The position numbers and the translations under genes were made by a program. Of a stretch of 64,000 nt of DNA, positions 46,964 to 56,559 are shown piece after piece (position 1 is the stretch's first letter; each line of letters opens with the position of its first letter). The stretch comes from Brevibacterium sp. XM4083 (lineage in GTDB: Bacteria > Actinomycetota > Actinomycetes > Actinomycetales > Brevibacteriaceae): positions 794,563 through 858,562 of the forward strand of contig NZ_VFYR02000001.1 of NCBI RefSeq assembly GCF_006489205.2, read 5' to 3'. The notes under the pieces are model-generated. The model saw only the letters and a list, made by a program, of their open reading frames with translations, had not been told where the DNA came from and made no database searches.

Positions 46964-48111
46964 CTCAACCGCTTCGCCGACTCGACGACGGCGGCCGCGG
47001 CTGCCGCCCCCTGTTCGGGGGTGATCGAGGCCGGAAAGGTGAAGCGCACACTCGTCTTCGCAACCTCGGCGTCGATGCCGAGAGCGAGGAGCACATGCGA
47101 GGGCTCATCGGAGCCGACCGCGCACGCCGATCCGCTCGATGCCGTGACACCGAGCCGCTCGAGCTCGAGGAGCACCGCCTCCCCGCTCGTGCGCGAGAAG
47201 CAGAACGAGGCATGGTTGGGGGTCCGCGCCGCAGCGCTGCCCGTGAGCAGTGCGCCGTCGACCGCCCCGACCACCTCGGCGATGAAGGCATCCCGGATGC
47301 GGGCCACCCGTGCGGCCGCCTCGACCCGTTCCGCCTCGGCGAGTTCGAGGGCCGTGGCGAACGCGACGGCCAGGGCGACGTTCTCCGTGCCCGACCGACG
47401 CCCCGACTCCTGACCCCCGCCGTGGATGATCGGCTCGACCGGGACCCGGGCACGGATCGCGGCGACCCCGATGCCCTTCGGCGCCCCGATCTTGTGCCCG
47501 GCGAGCGTGAGGGCGTCGACCCCGAGATCGCCCAGCGGCAGCCATCCGGCGGCTTGGACGGCATCGGTGTGCGTGAGCGCACCGACCTCGCGGGCGATGT
47601 CGGACAGCGTCGAGACATCGGCGACCGTGCCGATCTCATTGTTGGCATACCCGAGGCTGACGACGGCGGTGTCCTCTCGCAGCACCGCGCGCAGAGCCTC
47701 GGCGGTGACCGTGCCGTCGGGCTCGACGTCGACGAAGGAGACGGTGAAGCCGTGACGTCGGCGCAGATGATCCGCCGAGGCGAGCACCGCCTCGTGCTCG
47801 AGCGGTGAGGTCACGAGGTGGCGGCGGCGGGCGGTGCCACCGTCCTCCGGCAGGCCGCCGAGCGCCATCCCGATGACCGCGAGATTCGCCGCCTCGGTGC
47901 CGCCACCGGTGAAGACGATGTCCGTGCTCCGCCTCCCGAGGACCCGGGCGACTCGCGCCCGGGCGTCGTCGAGGGCCTCCGCGGAGCGCCGCCCGATCTC
48001 ATGATGGCTCGACGGATTGCCGAAGGCCCCGGCGAGATACGGCCATGCCGCCTCAAGAGCTTCGCGCCGCACCGGCGCGGCGGAGGCGGTGTCGAGGTAG
48101 AGCGGGTCCAT
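46948..48111 (-). CDS. Cysteine desulfurase (NifS/IscS-like)
   Basis: 387 aa. PLP enzyme delivering sulfur from cysteine. Seen: YLDTASAAPVRREALEA, AFGNPSSHHEIGRR, FTGGGTEAANLAV, SPLEHEAVLAS, VSLGYANNEIGTV, HTDAVQAAGWLPL, the PLP lysine in LAGHKIGAPKGIG, and the mobile Cys in ASSGSACAVGSDEPSHVL. The first residue block MDPLYLDT is typical, and the longer frame upstream is not. As last gene after nadA-nadB-nadC it most likely supplies sulfur for the NadA iron-sulfur cluster, an arrangement common in bacteria. The stop codon lies in a 17-bp repeat. Confidence 0.93.
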   Translation of the reverse strand: MDPLYLDTASAAPVRREALEAAWPYLAGAFGNPSSHHEIGRRSAEALDDARARVARVLGRRSTDIVFTGGGTEAANLAVIGMALGGLPEDGGTARRRHLVTSPLEHEAVLASADHLRRRHGFTVSFVDVEPDGTVTAEALRAVLREDTAVVSLGYANNEIGTVADVSTLSDIAREVGALTHTDAVQAAGWLPLGDLGVDALTLAGHKIGAPKGIGVAAIRARVPVEPIIHGGGQESGRRSGTENVALAVAFATALELAEAERVEAAARVARIRDAFIAEVVGAVDGALLTGSAAARTPNHASFCFSRTSGEAVLLELERLGVTASSGSACAVGSDEPSHVLLALGIDAEVAKTSVRFTFPASITPEQGAAAAAAVVESAKRLSLAFS

Positions 48112-48112
48112 C

Positions 48113-49069
48113 TCAGTCGGCCGCCGTGCGGATGACTGGATCAGCGGCCGCGGAGGCAGGATCCGCGCTCGCCCCGGGTGCTGGAATCGGCGCATCATCG
48201 GCCGCGGGTGCCGCCGCGGCGGCGGTGAGCACGAGGTCGAGGCCGAGGTCGATCGACCGGACACTGTGCGTGAGCGCACCGGAGGAGATGACATCGACGC
48301 CGGTGGCCGCGATCGCCTCGACCGTCTCGAGCGAGACGTTGCCGCTGGCTTCGACGATCGCCTGATCGCCGATGAGGGTGACCCCACGGCGCAGATCGGC
48401 CAGCGAGAAATTGTCGAGCATGATGATGTCGGCCCCGCCGTCGAGGACCGCGGGAATCTGCTCGAGCCGGTCGACCTCGACCTCGATCATCGTCGTGTGC
48501 CCGAGCCGCTCCCGCGCCGTCAGCAGCGCGGCGGTGACGTCGCCGCCGGCGCCGGTGAGCACGCCGAGGTGGTTGTCCTTGACCATGACCGCATCCGAGA
48601 GCCCGAACCGATGACTGTGCCCACCCCCGCAGCGCACCGCGTGCTTCTCGAACGCGCGGAGGCCCGGAGTGGTCTTCCGAGTGTCGGCGATCCGTGTCCT
48701 GCCCCCAGCGGCATCGACGAATGCCCTGGTCAGAGTCGCAATTCCGCTCATCCGCTGGGTGAAGTTGAGAGCGATCCGCTCGGCGCGCAGCACACCGCGC
48801 GCCGGCCCCGACACGGACGCGAGCACCTGGCCGGCGGCGAAGGCATCCCCGTCGGCCAGGCTCACCTCGACGTCGATCGTCGGATCGGTGAGGGCGAACG
48901 CGGCGGCGAAGACCTCACCGCCTGCGAAGACGCCGTCCTCCCGGGCGCGCAGCTCAGCGGTGGCCGTGGCCTCCGCGGGAACGAACACCTCGCCGGTGAT
49001 GTCACCCCAGGGTGCGTCCTCGGTCAGCGCAGTCCGCACTGCCGTCTCGATCGTCGCCGTCGTCAGCAT
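48113..49069 (-). CDS. nadC: Quinolinate phosphoribosyltransferase (nicotinate-nucleotide pyrophosphorylase)
   Basis: 318 aa. Converts quinolinate and PRPP to nicotinate mononucleotide. Seen: ALTEDAPWGDITGEVF, NFTQRMSGIATLTRAFVDAAGGRTRIADTRKTTPGLRAFEKHAVRCGGGHSHRFGL-type core (residues about 105-165), MVKDNHLGVL, IEVEVDRLEQ and IMLDNFSL, ASGNVSLETVEAIAATGVDVIS. The C-terminus has an Ala/Pro-rich tail of about 40 residues not needed for the fold. It overlaps the end of nadB by 7 nt and abuts the nifS-like gene. Confidence 0.95.
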   Translation of the reverse strand: MLTTATIETAVRTALTEDAPWGDITGEVFVPAEATATAELRAREDGVFAGGEVFAAAFALTDPTIDVEVSLADGDAFAAGQVLASVSGPARGVLRAERIALNFTQRMSGIATLTRAFVDAAGGRTRIADTRKTTPGLRAFEKHAVRCGGGHSHRFGLSDAVMVKDNHLGVLTGAGGDVTAALLTARERLGHTTMIEVEVDRLEQIPAVLDGGADIIMLDNFSLADLRRGVTLIGDQAIVEASGNVSLETVEAIAATGVDVISSGALTHSVRSIDLGLDLVLTAAAAAPAADDAPIPAPGASADPASAAADPVIRTAAD

Positions 49070-50862
49070 GAAGCCGCCTCCTCGGTGTGGGGGTGGATCG
49101 TCGTCCGACCCCCGGACCCAGTGGTCACGGGCGTCGAGGCCGCAGGGGCCGCCTCGGCGCAGGTCGCATCGGGCAGGGCGTCGGGCCGATGAGGTTCGTC
49201 GGTGCGGACATGAGCGCCGATGCTCTCGGTGCGAGCCAGAGCGTGCCCGGCCATCGTCCGTGCGATGAGCGTGAGATTCGCGGTTTCGAGGTCATGCCGT
49301 TCGAGCACAACGTCGTCACTCGGGCGAAGGTCGTCTCCTTGTGGCGTGCCTGGGCGGTCGTTCGATCCGGCGCCGAGGTGGTCGAGGAGTTCGGTGAGGC
49401 CGGCAGCGGTGCGTTCGAGGCCGAGGTGCTGCCAGGCCAGCGCCTGCAGCGCCGTGCGCGACAGCGGCGCTGGGCGATGGAGCTCGTCGGTCGCCGAGGC
49501 GGTCTCCCGGTTCGGTGCCGATGCGGTTCGGTTCTCCTCGGCTCTGGTGCCGGATGCCGTCGTGCCGGCGAGCGTCATTCCGCTGTGCGTCTCCTCGTCG
49601 AGGTCGGCGGTGATCGCGGCGGCGGCCCGCGCTCCGAAGACCGCGCCTTCGAGCAGGGAGTTCGAGGCGAGACGGTTGGCTCCGTGGACGCCCGTGCAGG
49701 CTGCCTCGCCGACGGCGAAGAGGCCCTCGAGCGAGGTGCGCCCCTCGAGGTCGGTGGTGATGCCGCCCATGACGTAGTGCGCGGCGGGGGTGACGGGTAT
49801 GAGGTCGTCGGCGAGCGAGAGCCCGTGGGCAGACAGGTGCGCGGCGATGCTCGGGAACCGGGCATCGACGTCGGGGATCGCCCGCGCATCGAGGTGACAG
49901 GGCCGACCGTTCTGTCCGGCCATCGTCCGGCGGAGGGCGAGGGCGACGACATTGCGCGGTGCGAGCTCGGCGCGCGGATCGATCGCGGGCATGAACCGTC
50001 GACCGCGGGCATCGCGGAGCAGCGCCCCTGCACCGCGGACGGCCTCGGAGACGAGGAAGCCCGATCCGGCGAACGCCGTGGGATGGAATTGGACGAACTC
50101 GAGGTCGCTGACGGCCGCGCCCGCGCGGATCGCCGCGGCGAGACCGTCACCGGTCGCCGCCGGCGGATTCGTCGTGTGGGCGAAGAGCTGTCCGGCCCCG
50201 CCGGTCGCGAGGACGACGGCATCGGCGGCGATGCACTCGACAACGCCGTCGCGCCCATGCACGCGGACCCCTGTCACCGCCGGCGCCCCGGCAGCCGCCG
50301 CAGGCTCGGCGGACTGCGCAGGCCCGGTGACGAGGTCGACGAGCATCGTCTCCGTCCGCACTGCGATCCGGCCGGCGTCCGCCTCGGTGCGGACCGCGGA
50401 GCCGAGGGCCTCGACGATCGCCCGCCCCGTCGCATCCCTGCCGGAGTGATAGATCCGGGCCGCGGAATGCGCGCCCTCGAGGCCCCGCTCCCACCCTGCG
50501 GGATCGAGCGGATCGACGCGGGGCTCCAGCCCGCCGGCAGGCCCGGGATCGCCGGTCCCGCCTCGGCGATCGAAGCGCACCCCGGTCTCCGCGAGCTCAC
50601 GGATGCGCGCGGGACCCTCGGTGCAGAGCACCCGGACGGCGCTCGCATCGCAGAGCCCGACACCGGCGGTCAGCGTGTCGGCGATGTGGGCGGCAGCGGA
50701 GTCATCGGGGCTGAGCACTCCGGCGATACCGCCCTGGGCCAGCGCCGTGTTCGAGTCGCCGAGGCGGTCCTTCGTCACGAGGGTGACCTCGTGGGCGCCG
50801 GCCAGGTGCCGGGCCGTGGTCAGGCCGGCGATGCCGGAGCCGATGACGACGACGTGGCCCAC
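49063..50862 (-). CDS. nadB: L-aspartate oxidase
   Basis: 599 aa from GTG 50862, 1 nt after the nadA stop. FAD enzyme oxidising aspartate to iminoaspartate. Seen: VVVIGSGIAGLTTARHLAG, LGDSNTALAQGGIAGVL, HSAARIYHSGRDATGRAI, VVLATGGAGQLFAHTTNP, FVQFHPTAF, AAHYVMGGITTDLEGRTSLEGLFAVGEAACTGVHGANRLASNSLLE-type motifs. The C-terminal helical part is loosely conserved and ends in an extended Thr/Ala/His tail that overlaps nadC. A Gly/Pro-rich insertion occurs near residue 105. With NadA it makes quinolinate. Confidence 0.95.
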   Translation of the reverse strand: MGHVVVIGSGIAGLTTARHLAGAHEVTLVTKDRLGDSNTALAQGGIAGVLSPDDSAAAHIADTLTAGVGLCDASAVRVLCTEGPARIRELAETGVRFDRRGGTGDPGPAGGLEPRVDPLDPAGWERGLEGAHSAARIYHSGRDATGRAIVEALGSAVRTEADAGRIAVRTETMLVDLVTGPAQSAEPAAAAGAPAVTGVRVHGRDGVVECIAADAVVLATGGAGQLFAHTTNPPAATGDGLAAAIRAGAAVSDLEFVQFHPTAFAGSGFLVSEAVRGAGALLRDARGRRFMPAIDPRAELAPRNVVALALRRTMAGQNGRPCHLDARAIPDVDARFPSIAAHLSAHGLSLADDLIPVTPAAHYVMGGITTDLEGRTSLEGLFAVGEAACTGVHGANRLASNSLLEGAVFGARAAAAITADLDEETHSGMTLAGTTASGTRAEENRTASAPNRETASATDELHRPAPLSRTALQALAWQHLGLERTAAGLTELLDHLGAGSNDRPGTPQGDDLRPSDDVVLERHDLETANLTLIARTMAGHALARTESIGAHVRTDEPHRPDALPDATCAEAAPAASTPVTTGSGGRTTIHPHTEEAASC

Positions 50863-50863
50863 G

Positions 50864-52147
50864 TCAGATCCTCGGCTTCGCGGCGAGCATCCGGTCGAGT
50901 GCCACCCGGGCCGGGTCGGCCACCTCGGCATCGACCGTGATCTGATTGACGACCCGACCGTCGAGGAGGGATTCGAGGACCCACGCGATGTAGCCGGGGT
51001 GGATGCGGTACATCGTCGAGCACGGGCACACGACGGGGTCGAGACAGGAGATCTCGTGCTGGGGATGGTCGGCGGCGAGCCGCTGGACGAGGTTGATCTC
51101 CGTGCCGATGGCGAACGCGGTCGGTTCGGCAGCGGTTTCGATCGCCTTCGTGATGTAGGCCGTCGACCCGGACTCGTCGGCGGCGGCGACGGTCTCGCGC
51201 GGGCACTCGGGGTGGACGATGACGCGGACGTCCGGATTCGCGGCACGGGCGGCAGCGATCTGGGCGGGAGTGAAGCGCTTGTGGACGGAGCAGAAGCCCT
51301 GCCAGAGGATGACGCGGGCGTCGTCGAGGACCTCGGCGGTGTTGTTGCCCAGCGGTCGGCGGGGGTTCCACAGGGGCATCCGGCCGGGGTCGATGCCCAT
51401 GTCGATGGCGGTGTTGCGGCCGAGGTGCTGGTCGGGGAAGAAGAGGACGCGGTGCCCGCGTTCGAAGGCCCAGTCGAGCACCACCTCGGCGTTCGATGAG
51501 GTGCACACGATTCCGCCGTTGCGGCCGCAGAATCCCTTGATCGCGGCCGAGGAGTTCATGTACGTCACGGGGACGACGGGCACCTTGCCGGATGCGTCGG
51601 GTGCGGTGCCCCACAGCTCGGCCAGTTGCTCCCAGCAGTCCTCGACCTCATCGATCGTCGCCATGTCGGCCATCGAGCACCCGGCGGCGAGGTTGGGGAG
51701 GATGACGGCCTGGTCAGGGGTCGAGAGGAGGTCGGCGGTCTCGGCCATGAAGTGGACGCCGCAGAAGACGATCGCCTCGGCGTCGGGATGGTTCTGGGCG
51801 GCACCGGCGAGCATGAACGAGTCCCCGATGTAGTCGGCGTGTTCGACGACCTCGACGCGCTGGTAGTGGTGGCCGAGCATGACGACGCGGTCACCGAGCG
51901 CAGTCTTGGCGGCGATGATCCGCTCCCGCAGCTCATCCGCCGAGGCGTCCCGGTACTCCTGCGGGATCTCGCCCTGACGCGGCGCCGAGGCGGGGACCGG
52001 GTCAGCGGTCGAAGCGCCGGGGCCGTAGCCGGGGGAGGCGTCGACGTCCCACGGTGCGGTGACGAGGTCGTCGCCGCACATCGATCCTGCGGTGGTGCCG
52101 GCGGAGATGTCTTTGAGGGTGAGCTCGATCGAGGCTGTCGTGGTCAT
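50864..52147 (-). CDS. nadA: Quinolinate synthase
   Basis: 427 aa. 4Fe-4S enzyme condensing iminoaspartate with DHAP. Seen: [40 protein letters not shown] with a conserved Cys, [54 protein letters not shown] and [11 protein letters not shown]. These supply the three cluster Cys. First gene of nadA-nadB-nadC-nifS. The upstream region has TAAGGT (52169-52174, minus strand) as a possible -10 box and an imperfect palindrome in the spacer. Confidence 0.95.
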   Translation of the reverse strand: MTTTASIELTLKDISAGTTAGSMCGDDLVTAPWDVDASPGYGPGASTADPVPASAPRQGEIPQEYRDASADELRERIIAAKTALGDRVVMLGHHYQRVEVVEHADYIGDSFMLAGAAQNHPDAEAIVFCGVHFMAETADLLSTPDQAVILPNLAAGCSMADMATIDEVEDCWEQLAELWGTAPDASGKVPVVPVTYMNSSAAIKGFCGRNGGIVCTSSNAEVVLDWAFERGHRVLFFPDQHLGRNTAIDMGIDPGRMPLWNPRRPLGNNTAEVLDDARVILWQGFCSVHKRFTPAQIAAARAANPDVRVIVHPECPRETVAAADESGSTAYITKAIETAAEPTAFAIGTEINLVQRLAADHPQHEISCLDPVVCPCSTMYRIHPGYIAWVLESLLDGRVVNQITVDAEVADPARVALDRMLAAKPRI

Positions 52148-52371
52148 CGTCGTCCTTCGGGGTTCGGCACCTTATTTGCGCACTTTTGAGCTTAATCATC
52201 TGTGGCGGGAAAGTGCAACCGACGCGGACCCGGGTACGCTGGTGGCAGGCTCGCGATCCGGGCCGGCTCCATGACAACGGTGCTTGCGACCGGTGCAGGC
52301 AGGCAGCGCGCGACCGCGCGGATGCCCCGGCCCACCGTGCGCGCCGAGACAGCCAACCACAGAGGATTCCC
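52148..52371. promoter_or_regulatory. Divergent nadA/panB control region
   Basis: An AT-richer 40-bp patch before nadA contains the imperfect palindrome GCGCACTTTTGAGC (52178-52191) just upstream of a minus-strand TAAGGT box. A NAD-pathway repressor such as NrtR is conceivable but not shown. For panB, TACGCT (52235-52240) is the best -10 candidate. Confidence 0.35.
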
Positions 52372-53235
52372 ATGCCCGATGCGGCAGACGACAGCAGGCA
52401 GACAGAGACGACGCCGGTGTACGGGTCGGGGGCACCGCCGCGGCGCGTGCGCACCGTCGATCTGCTCAAGGCGAAGGCCGAGGGACGGCGCTGGGCGATG
52501 CTGACCAGCTACGACCAGTACACCGCCGCGCTCTTCGAGGAGGCGGGAGTCGAGGCGCTCCTCGTCGGCGACTCCGCGGCGAACAACGTCTTCGGCTACG
52601 ACACGACGCTGCCGGTGACCGTCGACGAGCTCATCCCGCTCGCCCGCGCCGTCGCCCGCGCGACCTCGCGGGCCCTCATCGTCGCCGACCTGCCCTTCGG
52701 CAGCTACGAGATCTCCGATGAGCAGGCCGTCGCCACGGCCGTGCGCTTCATGAAGGAGGCCGAGGTCCACGCCGTCAAGCTCGAAGGCGGGCAGCAGGTC
52801 GCCTCCCGGATCCGCGCGATCACCGCGGCCGGGATCCCCGTCATGGCGCACATCGGGTTCACCCCGCAGGCCGAGCACAACCTCGGAGGCTATCGCGTCC
52901 AGGGCCGCGGTGATGCCGCCGACGCCCTGCTCGCCGATGCCCGTGCCGTCGCCGAGGCGGGGGCGTTCTCCGTGGTCATGGAGATGGTGCCAGCCCCGCT
53001 GGCCGCCCAGGTCACCGCCGAGCTGAGCATCCCGACCGTCGGCATCGGGGCCGGCGCGGACTGCGATGCGCAGGTCCTCGTGTGGCAGGACATGGCGGGT
53101 CTGCGGCCGGGGAAGGCACCTCGTTTCGTCAAGCGCTTCGCCGATGTCCGATCCGTCCTCACCGAGGCGGTCGAGACCTATGTCGCCGAGGTGGCCGGCG
53201 GACAGTTCCCCGAACCCGAGCGGAGCTTCGAGTGA
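52372..53235 (+). CDS. panB: 3-methyl-2-oxobutanoate hydroxymethyltransferase
   Basis: 287 aa. First committed step of pantothenate synthesis. Seen: [141 protein letters not shown]. Start ATG 52372 is preceded by AGAGGA. The stop overlaps panC by one base. Confidence 0.95.
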   Translation: MPDAADDSRQTETTPVYGSGAPPRRVRTVDLLKAKAEGRRWAMLTSYDQYTAALFEEAGVEALLVGDSAANNVFGYDTTLPVTVDELIPLARAVARATSRALIVADLPFGSYEISDEQAVATAVRFMKEAEVHAVKLEGGQQVASRIRAITAAGIPVMAHIGFTPQAEHNLGGYRVQGRGDAADALLADARAVAEAGAFSVVMEMVPAPLAAQVTAELSIPTVGIGAGADCDAQVLVWQDMAGLRPGKAPRFVKRFADVRSVLTEAVETYVAEVAGGQFPEPERSFE

Positions 53236-54263
53236 TGTCGTCGGCGCAGGCGAAGGGGTCGCAGGCGGACGGGTCGGGTGCATCGGGGGCGCGAGCGGCT
53301 GAGCCGGGCGCTGCGACCTCGGGTGCGGAGGCATCGGGTGCTGCGACCTCGGGCGCGGAGGCGTCGGGGACTGAGAACCGGGCCGGTGGCCTGGAGATCG
53401 GCGGGATTCCCGCGCTGCGGGAGTGGCGGAAGCGGCAGACCGGGACGGTCGCGCTCGTGCCGACGATGGGCGCCCTCCACTCCGGGCACCGCGCGCTCAT
53501 GGAGCGTGCCCGGCAGACGGCCGACCACCTCGTCGTGTCGATCTTCGTCAATCCGCTCCAGTTCGGCCCCGGCGAGGACTTCACGCGCTACCCGCGCCCC
53601 TTCGCCGAGGACATCGCCGCGTGCGAGGAGGCCGGAGCCGATTTCGTCTTCGCCCCGGCGTTCATCGAGATGTACCCGTCGGCCCCCGAGGTCACCGTCA
53701 CCGGCGGACGCATGGGTGCGGTGTTCGAAGGAGCCGACCGGCCCGGCCATTTCGATGGGGTGCTCACGGTCGTGACGAAGCTCTTCACCCTCATCGAGCC
53801 CGATGTCACCGTCTTCGGGCTCAAAGACATCCAGCAGTTCTCCCTGGTCAGGCGACTCATCGCCGACCTCGACTTCGATATCGAGCTCATCGGCCTGCCC
53901 GTCGTCCGCGACCGCGACGGCCTGGCGACCTCGAGCCGGAACGAATACCTCAGCCCGGGGGAGAGGGCTGCGGCGCTCGCGATTCCCCGCGCACTGGCGG
54001 CGGCGGAGAAGGCGGTGCGCATCGACAATGCGCTGCCGCCCGACACCCTCGAAGTCGCCCGCCGGGTGCTCGACATCGGCATTGAGTCGGCCCAGGCGGA
54101 CGGCGGACCCGACGTCAGGGTCCACTACCTCAGTCTCGTCGACGCGGCGACCCTGCAGCCGGTGGCCGACCATTTCCGCGGTTCGGCGCTGCTGCTCGCC
54201 GCGGTCACCGTCGGCACGACCCGGCTCATCGACAACGTGCCGGTGGAATTCTCCGCGGAGTAA
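53235..54263 (+). CDS. panC: Pantothenate synthetase
   Basis: 342 aa. ATP-dependent ligation of pantoate and beta-alanine. After an N-terminal Ala/Gly/Ser-rich extension of about 50 residues with two 10-residue repeats (GAEASGAATS), the enzyme proper begins: VALVPTMGALHSGHRALMERAR (HIGH-like), SIFVNPLQFGPGEDFTRYPRP, GVLTVVTKLF, FGLKDIQQFSLVRRL, VRDRDGLATSSRNEYLSPGER. The extension is not part of the family fold. Its ATG shares a base with the panB stop, so translation is coupled. Confidence 0.94.
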   Translation: MSSAQAKGSQADGSGASGARAAEPGAATSGAEASGAATSGAEASGTENRAGGLEIGGIPALREWRKRQTGTVALVPTMGALHSGHRALMERARQTADHLVVSIFVNPLQFGPGEDFTRYPRPFAEDIAACEEAGADFVFAPAFIEMYPSAPEVTVTGGRMGAVFEGADRPGHFDGVLTVVTKLFTLIEPDVTVFGLKDIQQFSLVRRLIADLDFDIELIGLPVVRDRDGLATSSRNEYLSPGERAAALAIPRALAAAEKAVRIDNALPPDTLEVARRVLDIGIESAQADGGPDVRVHYLSLVDAATLQPVADHFRGSALLLAAVTVGTTRLIDNVPVEFSAE

Positions 54264-54786
54264 TTGCCGGGTCATTGTCAACGATCACAGGACGATTCTC
54301 GGGCGATCCGTCGAGGTGATTCTGCGGCTGATGAGCGATTCCCCGGCGGCGCGGCGGTGAGCGAATGCGGACTCGGATCGATCCGTTTCGCGGCCATTCT
54401 TGCATTCGCCGCCGGCCGCGCGCATTGACCGCTATTCGCGTCCGGGGCAGACGAATGCCGACCATTCCGGCAGCTCGGCGGTCACTCTGGTCATCGCTGA
54501 GGACGCGCGCCGGGAATGCCTTCCGTTCGAGGTCAGGTCGGTGAGCGGCTCGACCTGCCGGCCGCCGAAATGCGTTCTCGATGCACAATTGTGATCGCCA
54601 TATGAACGTCTTGTTAAGGCATTGAAATAAACGGATGAATGGCGCAGTCGCCGATTGTCATTTCGGTCGAAATCCGAGATGAAAGCCGACGCACCCTTGT
54701 CCGGTGTGCTCCATTCGAATAGGCTCCGAATCAACAAGCGGCAATGACGCCTTGTTAGTCCGCAGAATCCGAAGGAGACAACGGAA
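54264..54786. other. Upstream region of the CmpX-like gene
   Basis: About 520 bp, noticeably less GC-rich than the surroundings in its second half. It ends with a good promoter and a leader of about 55 nt. No gene, RNA family or repeat is recognised in the first 400 bp. Confidence 0.5.
54697..54725 (+). promoter_or_regulatory. Promoter of the CmpX-like gene
   Basis: TTGTCC (54697-54702), 17-bp spacer, TAGGCT (54720-54725), then a leader of about 55 nt ending in GAAGGAG. Confidence 0.65.
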
Positions 54787-56358
54787 ATGCAAGACATATG
54801 GCCGGTCCTCATCAATGTGGGCCTTGCAATTCTCATTCTCATCGTCACGTGGATCGTCGCATCGATCGTCAAATGGGCCATCGGCAAGCTCGTGGCCAAG
54901 ATCCCGGCTCTGCAGAGAGACGGGCACAACGGTCAGCAGATCGGCCGCTCGGTCGGGCAGATCGCGGGACTCGTCATCTGGATCCTCGGTCTCATCGCGG
55001 TCCTCCAGCTGTTCGCCCTCGATCAGGTGCTCACGCCGCTGCAGGGACTGGCGAATGGAATCTTCGGGTTCCTTCCCAACATCATCGGCGCCGGTTTCAT
55101 CTTCCTCATCGGCTATGTGTTCGCGAAGATCGCCAAGCAGCTCGTCGTCACCGCCCTTGGTGCCGTCGATCTCAGCCGACTGACCTCGAAGTTCAAGTCG
55201 ATCGGCGACCGTGCGGTCAGCGTCGCCGATTCCGACGGGGGCTTCCGCCGTCCCGGTGGCACGTCGCAGCCGAACGCGAACCTCGACCAGCAGGGTGCGC
55301 CCATGGGCCAGGGCGGACCGGCGGGACCGGGGCAGCCCGGTGGTCAGCCGCCGCAGGGTCAGCCGATGCCGCCGCAGGGGCAGCCCGGCCAAGGCCATCC
55401 AGGTCAGGGTCACCCGGGTCAGCAGGGTTACGGTCAGCAGGGCCACACCGGTCAGCAGGGCTACGGCCAGCCGAACGCGCAGGCCGATGCGAACGCTCGG
55501 GTCGTCAACCTCGTCGGCAATCTCGTCTTCGGAATCATCATCATCGTCGTCTCGATCGCGGCGCTGCAGGTGCTCGGCATCGCAGCGATCTCCGATCCCG
55601 CCCAGCAGATGCTCGAGATGTTCCTCCAGGCGATCCCGCTCATCATCGCCGCGGCCATCCTGCTCACCATCGGCTGGGTGATCGCGAAGTTCCTCGGCAA
55701 CCTGCTCGAGGAGATCCTCCGCGGTGTCGGCACCGACAAGGCGATCGACTCGATCGGCATCTTCCCCGCGGGCACGAGCGCGTCGTCGGTGATCACGAAG
55801 ATCGTCCAAGTCGCCATCATGATCTTCTTCGCGATCATGGCCACGAGGATGCTCGGCTTCCCCGAGATCACCAACATCCTCAATGAGATCCTCGCGCTGG
55901 GCGGCAGCGTCCTCTTCGGCGCGGTGATCATCGCGGCCGGCTTCCTCATCGCGGCGCTCATCGGCAAGTTCATCACGAACAACCTCGCGAGCAAGGTGCT
56001 GCGCTACTCGGCGATCGCGCTCTTCATCGCGATGGGCCTGCGCTACATGGGCATCGCCGATTCGATCATCAACCTCGCGTTCGGTGCCGTCGTCATCGGC
56101 GGAGCCGCGGCCGCCGCACTCGCGTTCGGCCTCGGCGGTCGGGAGGCCGCTTCGCGACTGCTCGGCAAGGTCGAGGATGAAGCGGCCGATGTCGTCGAGT
56201 CCTCGGTCGGAGATCCGACCGGCGACCGCCTCGGCGGTGCGACCGGCCGCGCAACCGGTGCCGGTCCGGTCGGCGGCGGTGCGGCTCCCGGTGCCGGCCC
56301 CGGCGCGGGTTCGGTCGGTGACGGTCCGCGCGGCGACGGCCCCAGCCACAGCGACTGA
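54787..56358 (+). CDS. Conserved-TM-helix (CmpX-like, mechanosensitive-channel-related) membrane protein
   Basis: 523 aa with repeated TM_helix units: IWPVLINVGLAILILIVTWIVAS, GLANGIFGFLPNIIGAGFIFLIGYVFAKIAKQ, then, after a 75-residue Gly/Pro/Gln-rich linker (GQPGQGHPGQ-type repeats), two further units such as LGGSVLFGAVIIAAGFLIAALIGKFI. Proteins of this type resemble small-conductance mechanosensitive channels without the MscS beta domain; in Pseudomonas CmpX is linked to membrane stress signalling. The C-terminus is Gly/Ala/Asp-rich and disordered. GAAGGAG lies 10 nt before the ATG. Function here is open. Confidence 0.8.
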   Translation: MQDIWPVLINVGLAILILIVTWIVASIVKWAIGKLVAKIPALQRDGHNGQQIGRSVGQIAGLVIWILGLIAVLQLFALDQVLTPLQGLANGIFGFLPNIIGAGFIFLIGYVFAKIAKQLVVTALGAVDLSRLTSKFKSIGDRAVSVADSDGGFRRPGGTSQPNANLDQQGAPMGQGGPAGPGQPGGQPPQGQPMPPQGQPGQGHPGQGHPGQQGYGQQGHTGQQGYGQPNAQADANARVVNLVGNLVFGIIIIVVSIAALQVLGIAAISDPAQQMLEMFLQAIPLIIAAAILLTIGWVIAKFLGNLLEEILRGVGTDKAIDSIGIFPAGTSASSVITKIVQVAIMIFFAIMATRMLGFPEITNILNEILALGGSVLFGAVIIAAGFLIAALIGKFITNNLASKVLRYSAIALFIAMGLRYMGIADSIINLAFGAVVIGGAAAAALAFGLGGREAASRLLGKVEDEAADVVESSVGDPTGDRLGGATGRATGAGPVGGGAAPGAGPGAGSVGDGPRGDGPSHSD

Positions 56359-56425
56359 GCCTGACCCGGCCCGAGCCGCTCGCCGCATTCTCCGCGGTGG
56401 CGGTTCGGCCGGGACAGAAGTCAGC

Positions 56426-56463
56426 GGCGCCGGTGTCCGAGAGCGATCTCGGGCACCGGCGCC
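56426..56463. terminator. Terminator of the CmpX-like gene
   Basis: Arms 56426-56442 and 56447-56463 form a 17-bp stem with one G-U pair and a GCGA loop. Confidence 0.82.
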
Positions 56464-56559
56464 GTCGCGTGTGGTGGCGGTCGCCAGGGTCGCCTCTCCG
56501 CCCGCACCAGTCGCCGTGCCGTCCCGCCGTGTCACCCGGCCATGTCGCGCCGATAGGCA

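Noticed and set aside
54658..56535. Minus-strand frame of 625 codons opposite the CmpX-like gene
   Set aside because: It has Arg/Glu/Asp-rich antisense composition without a start signal, and the opposite strand has TM repeats and a good promoter.
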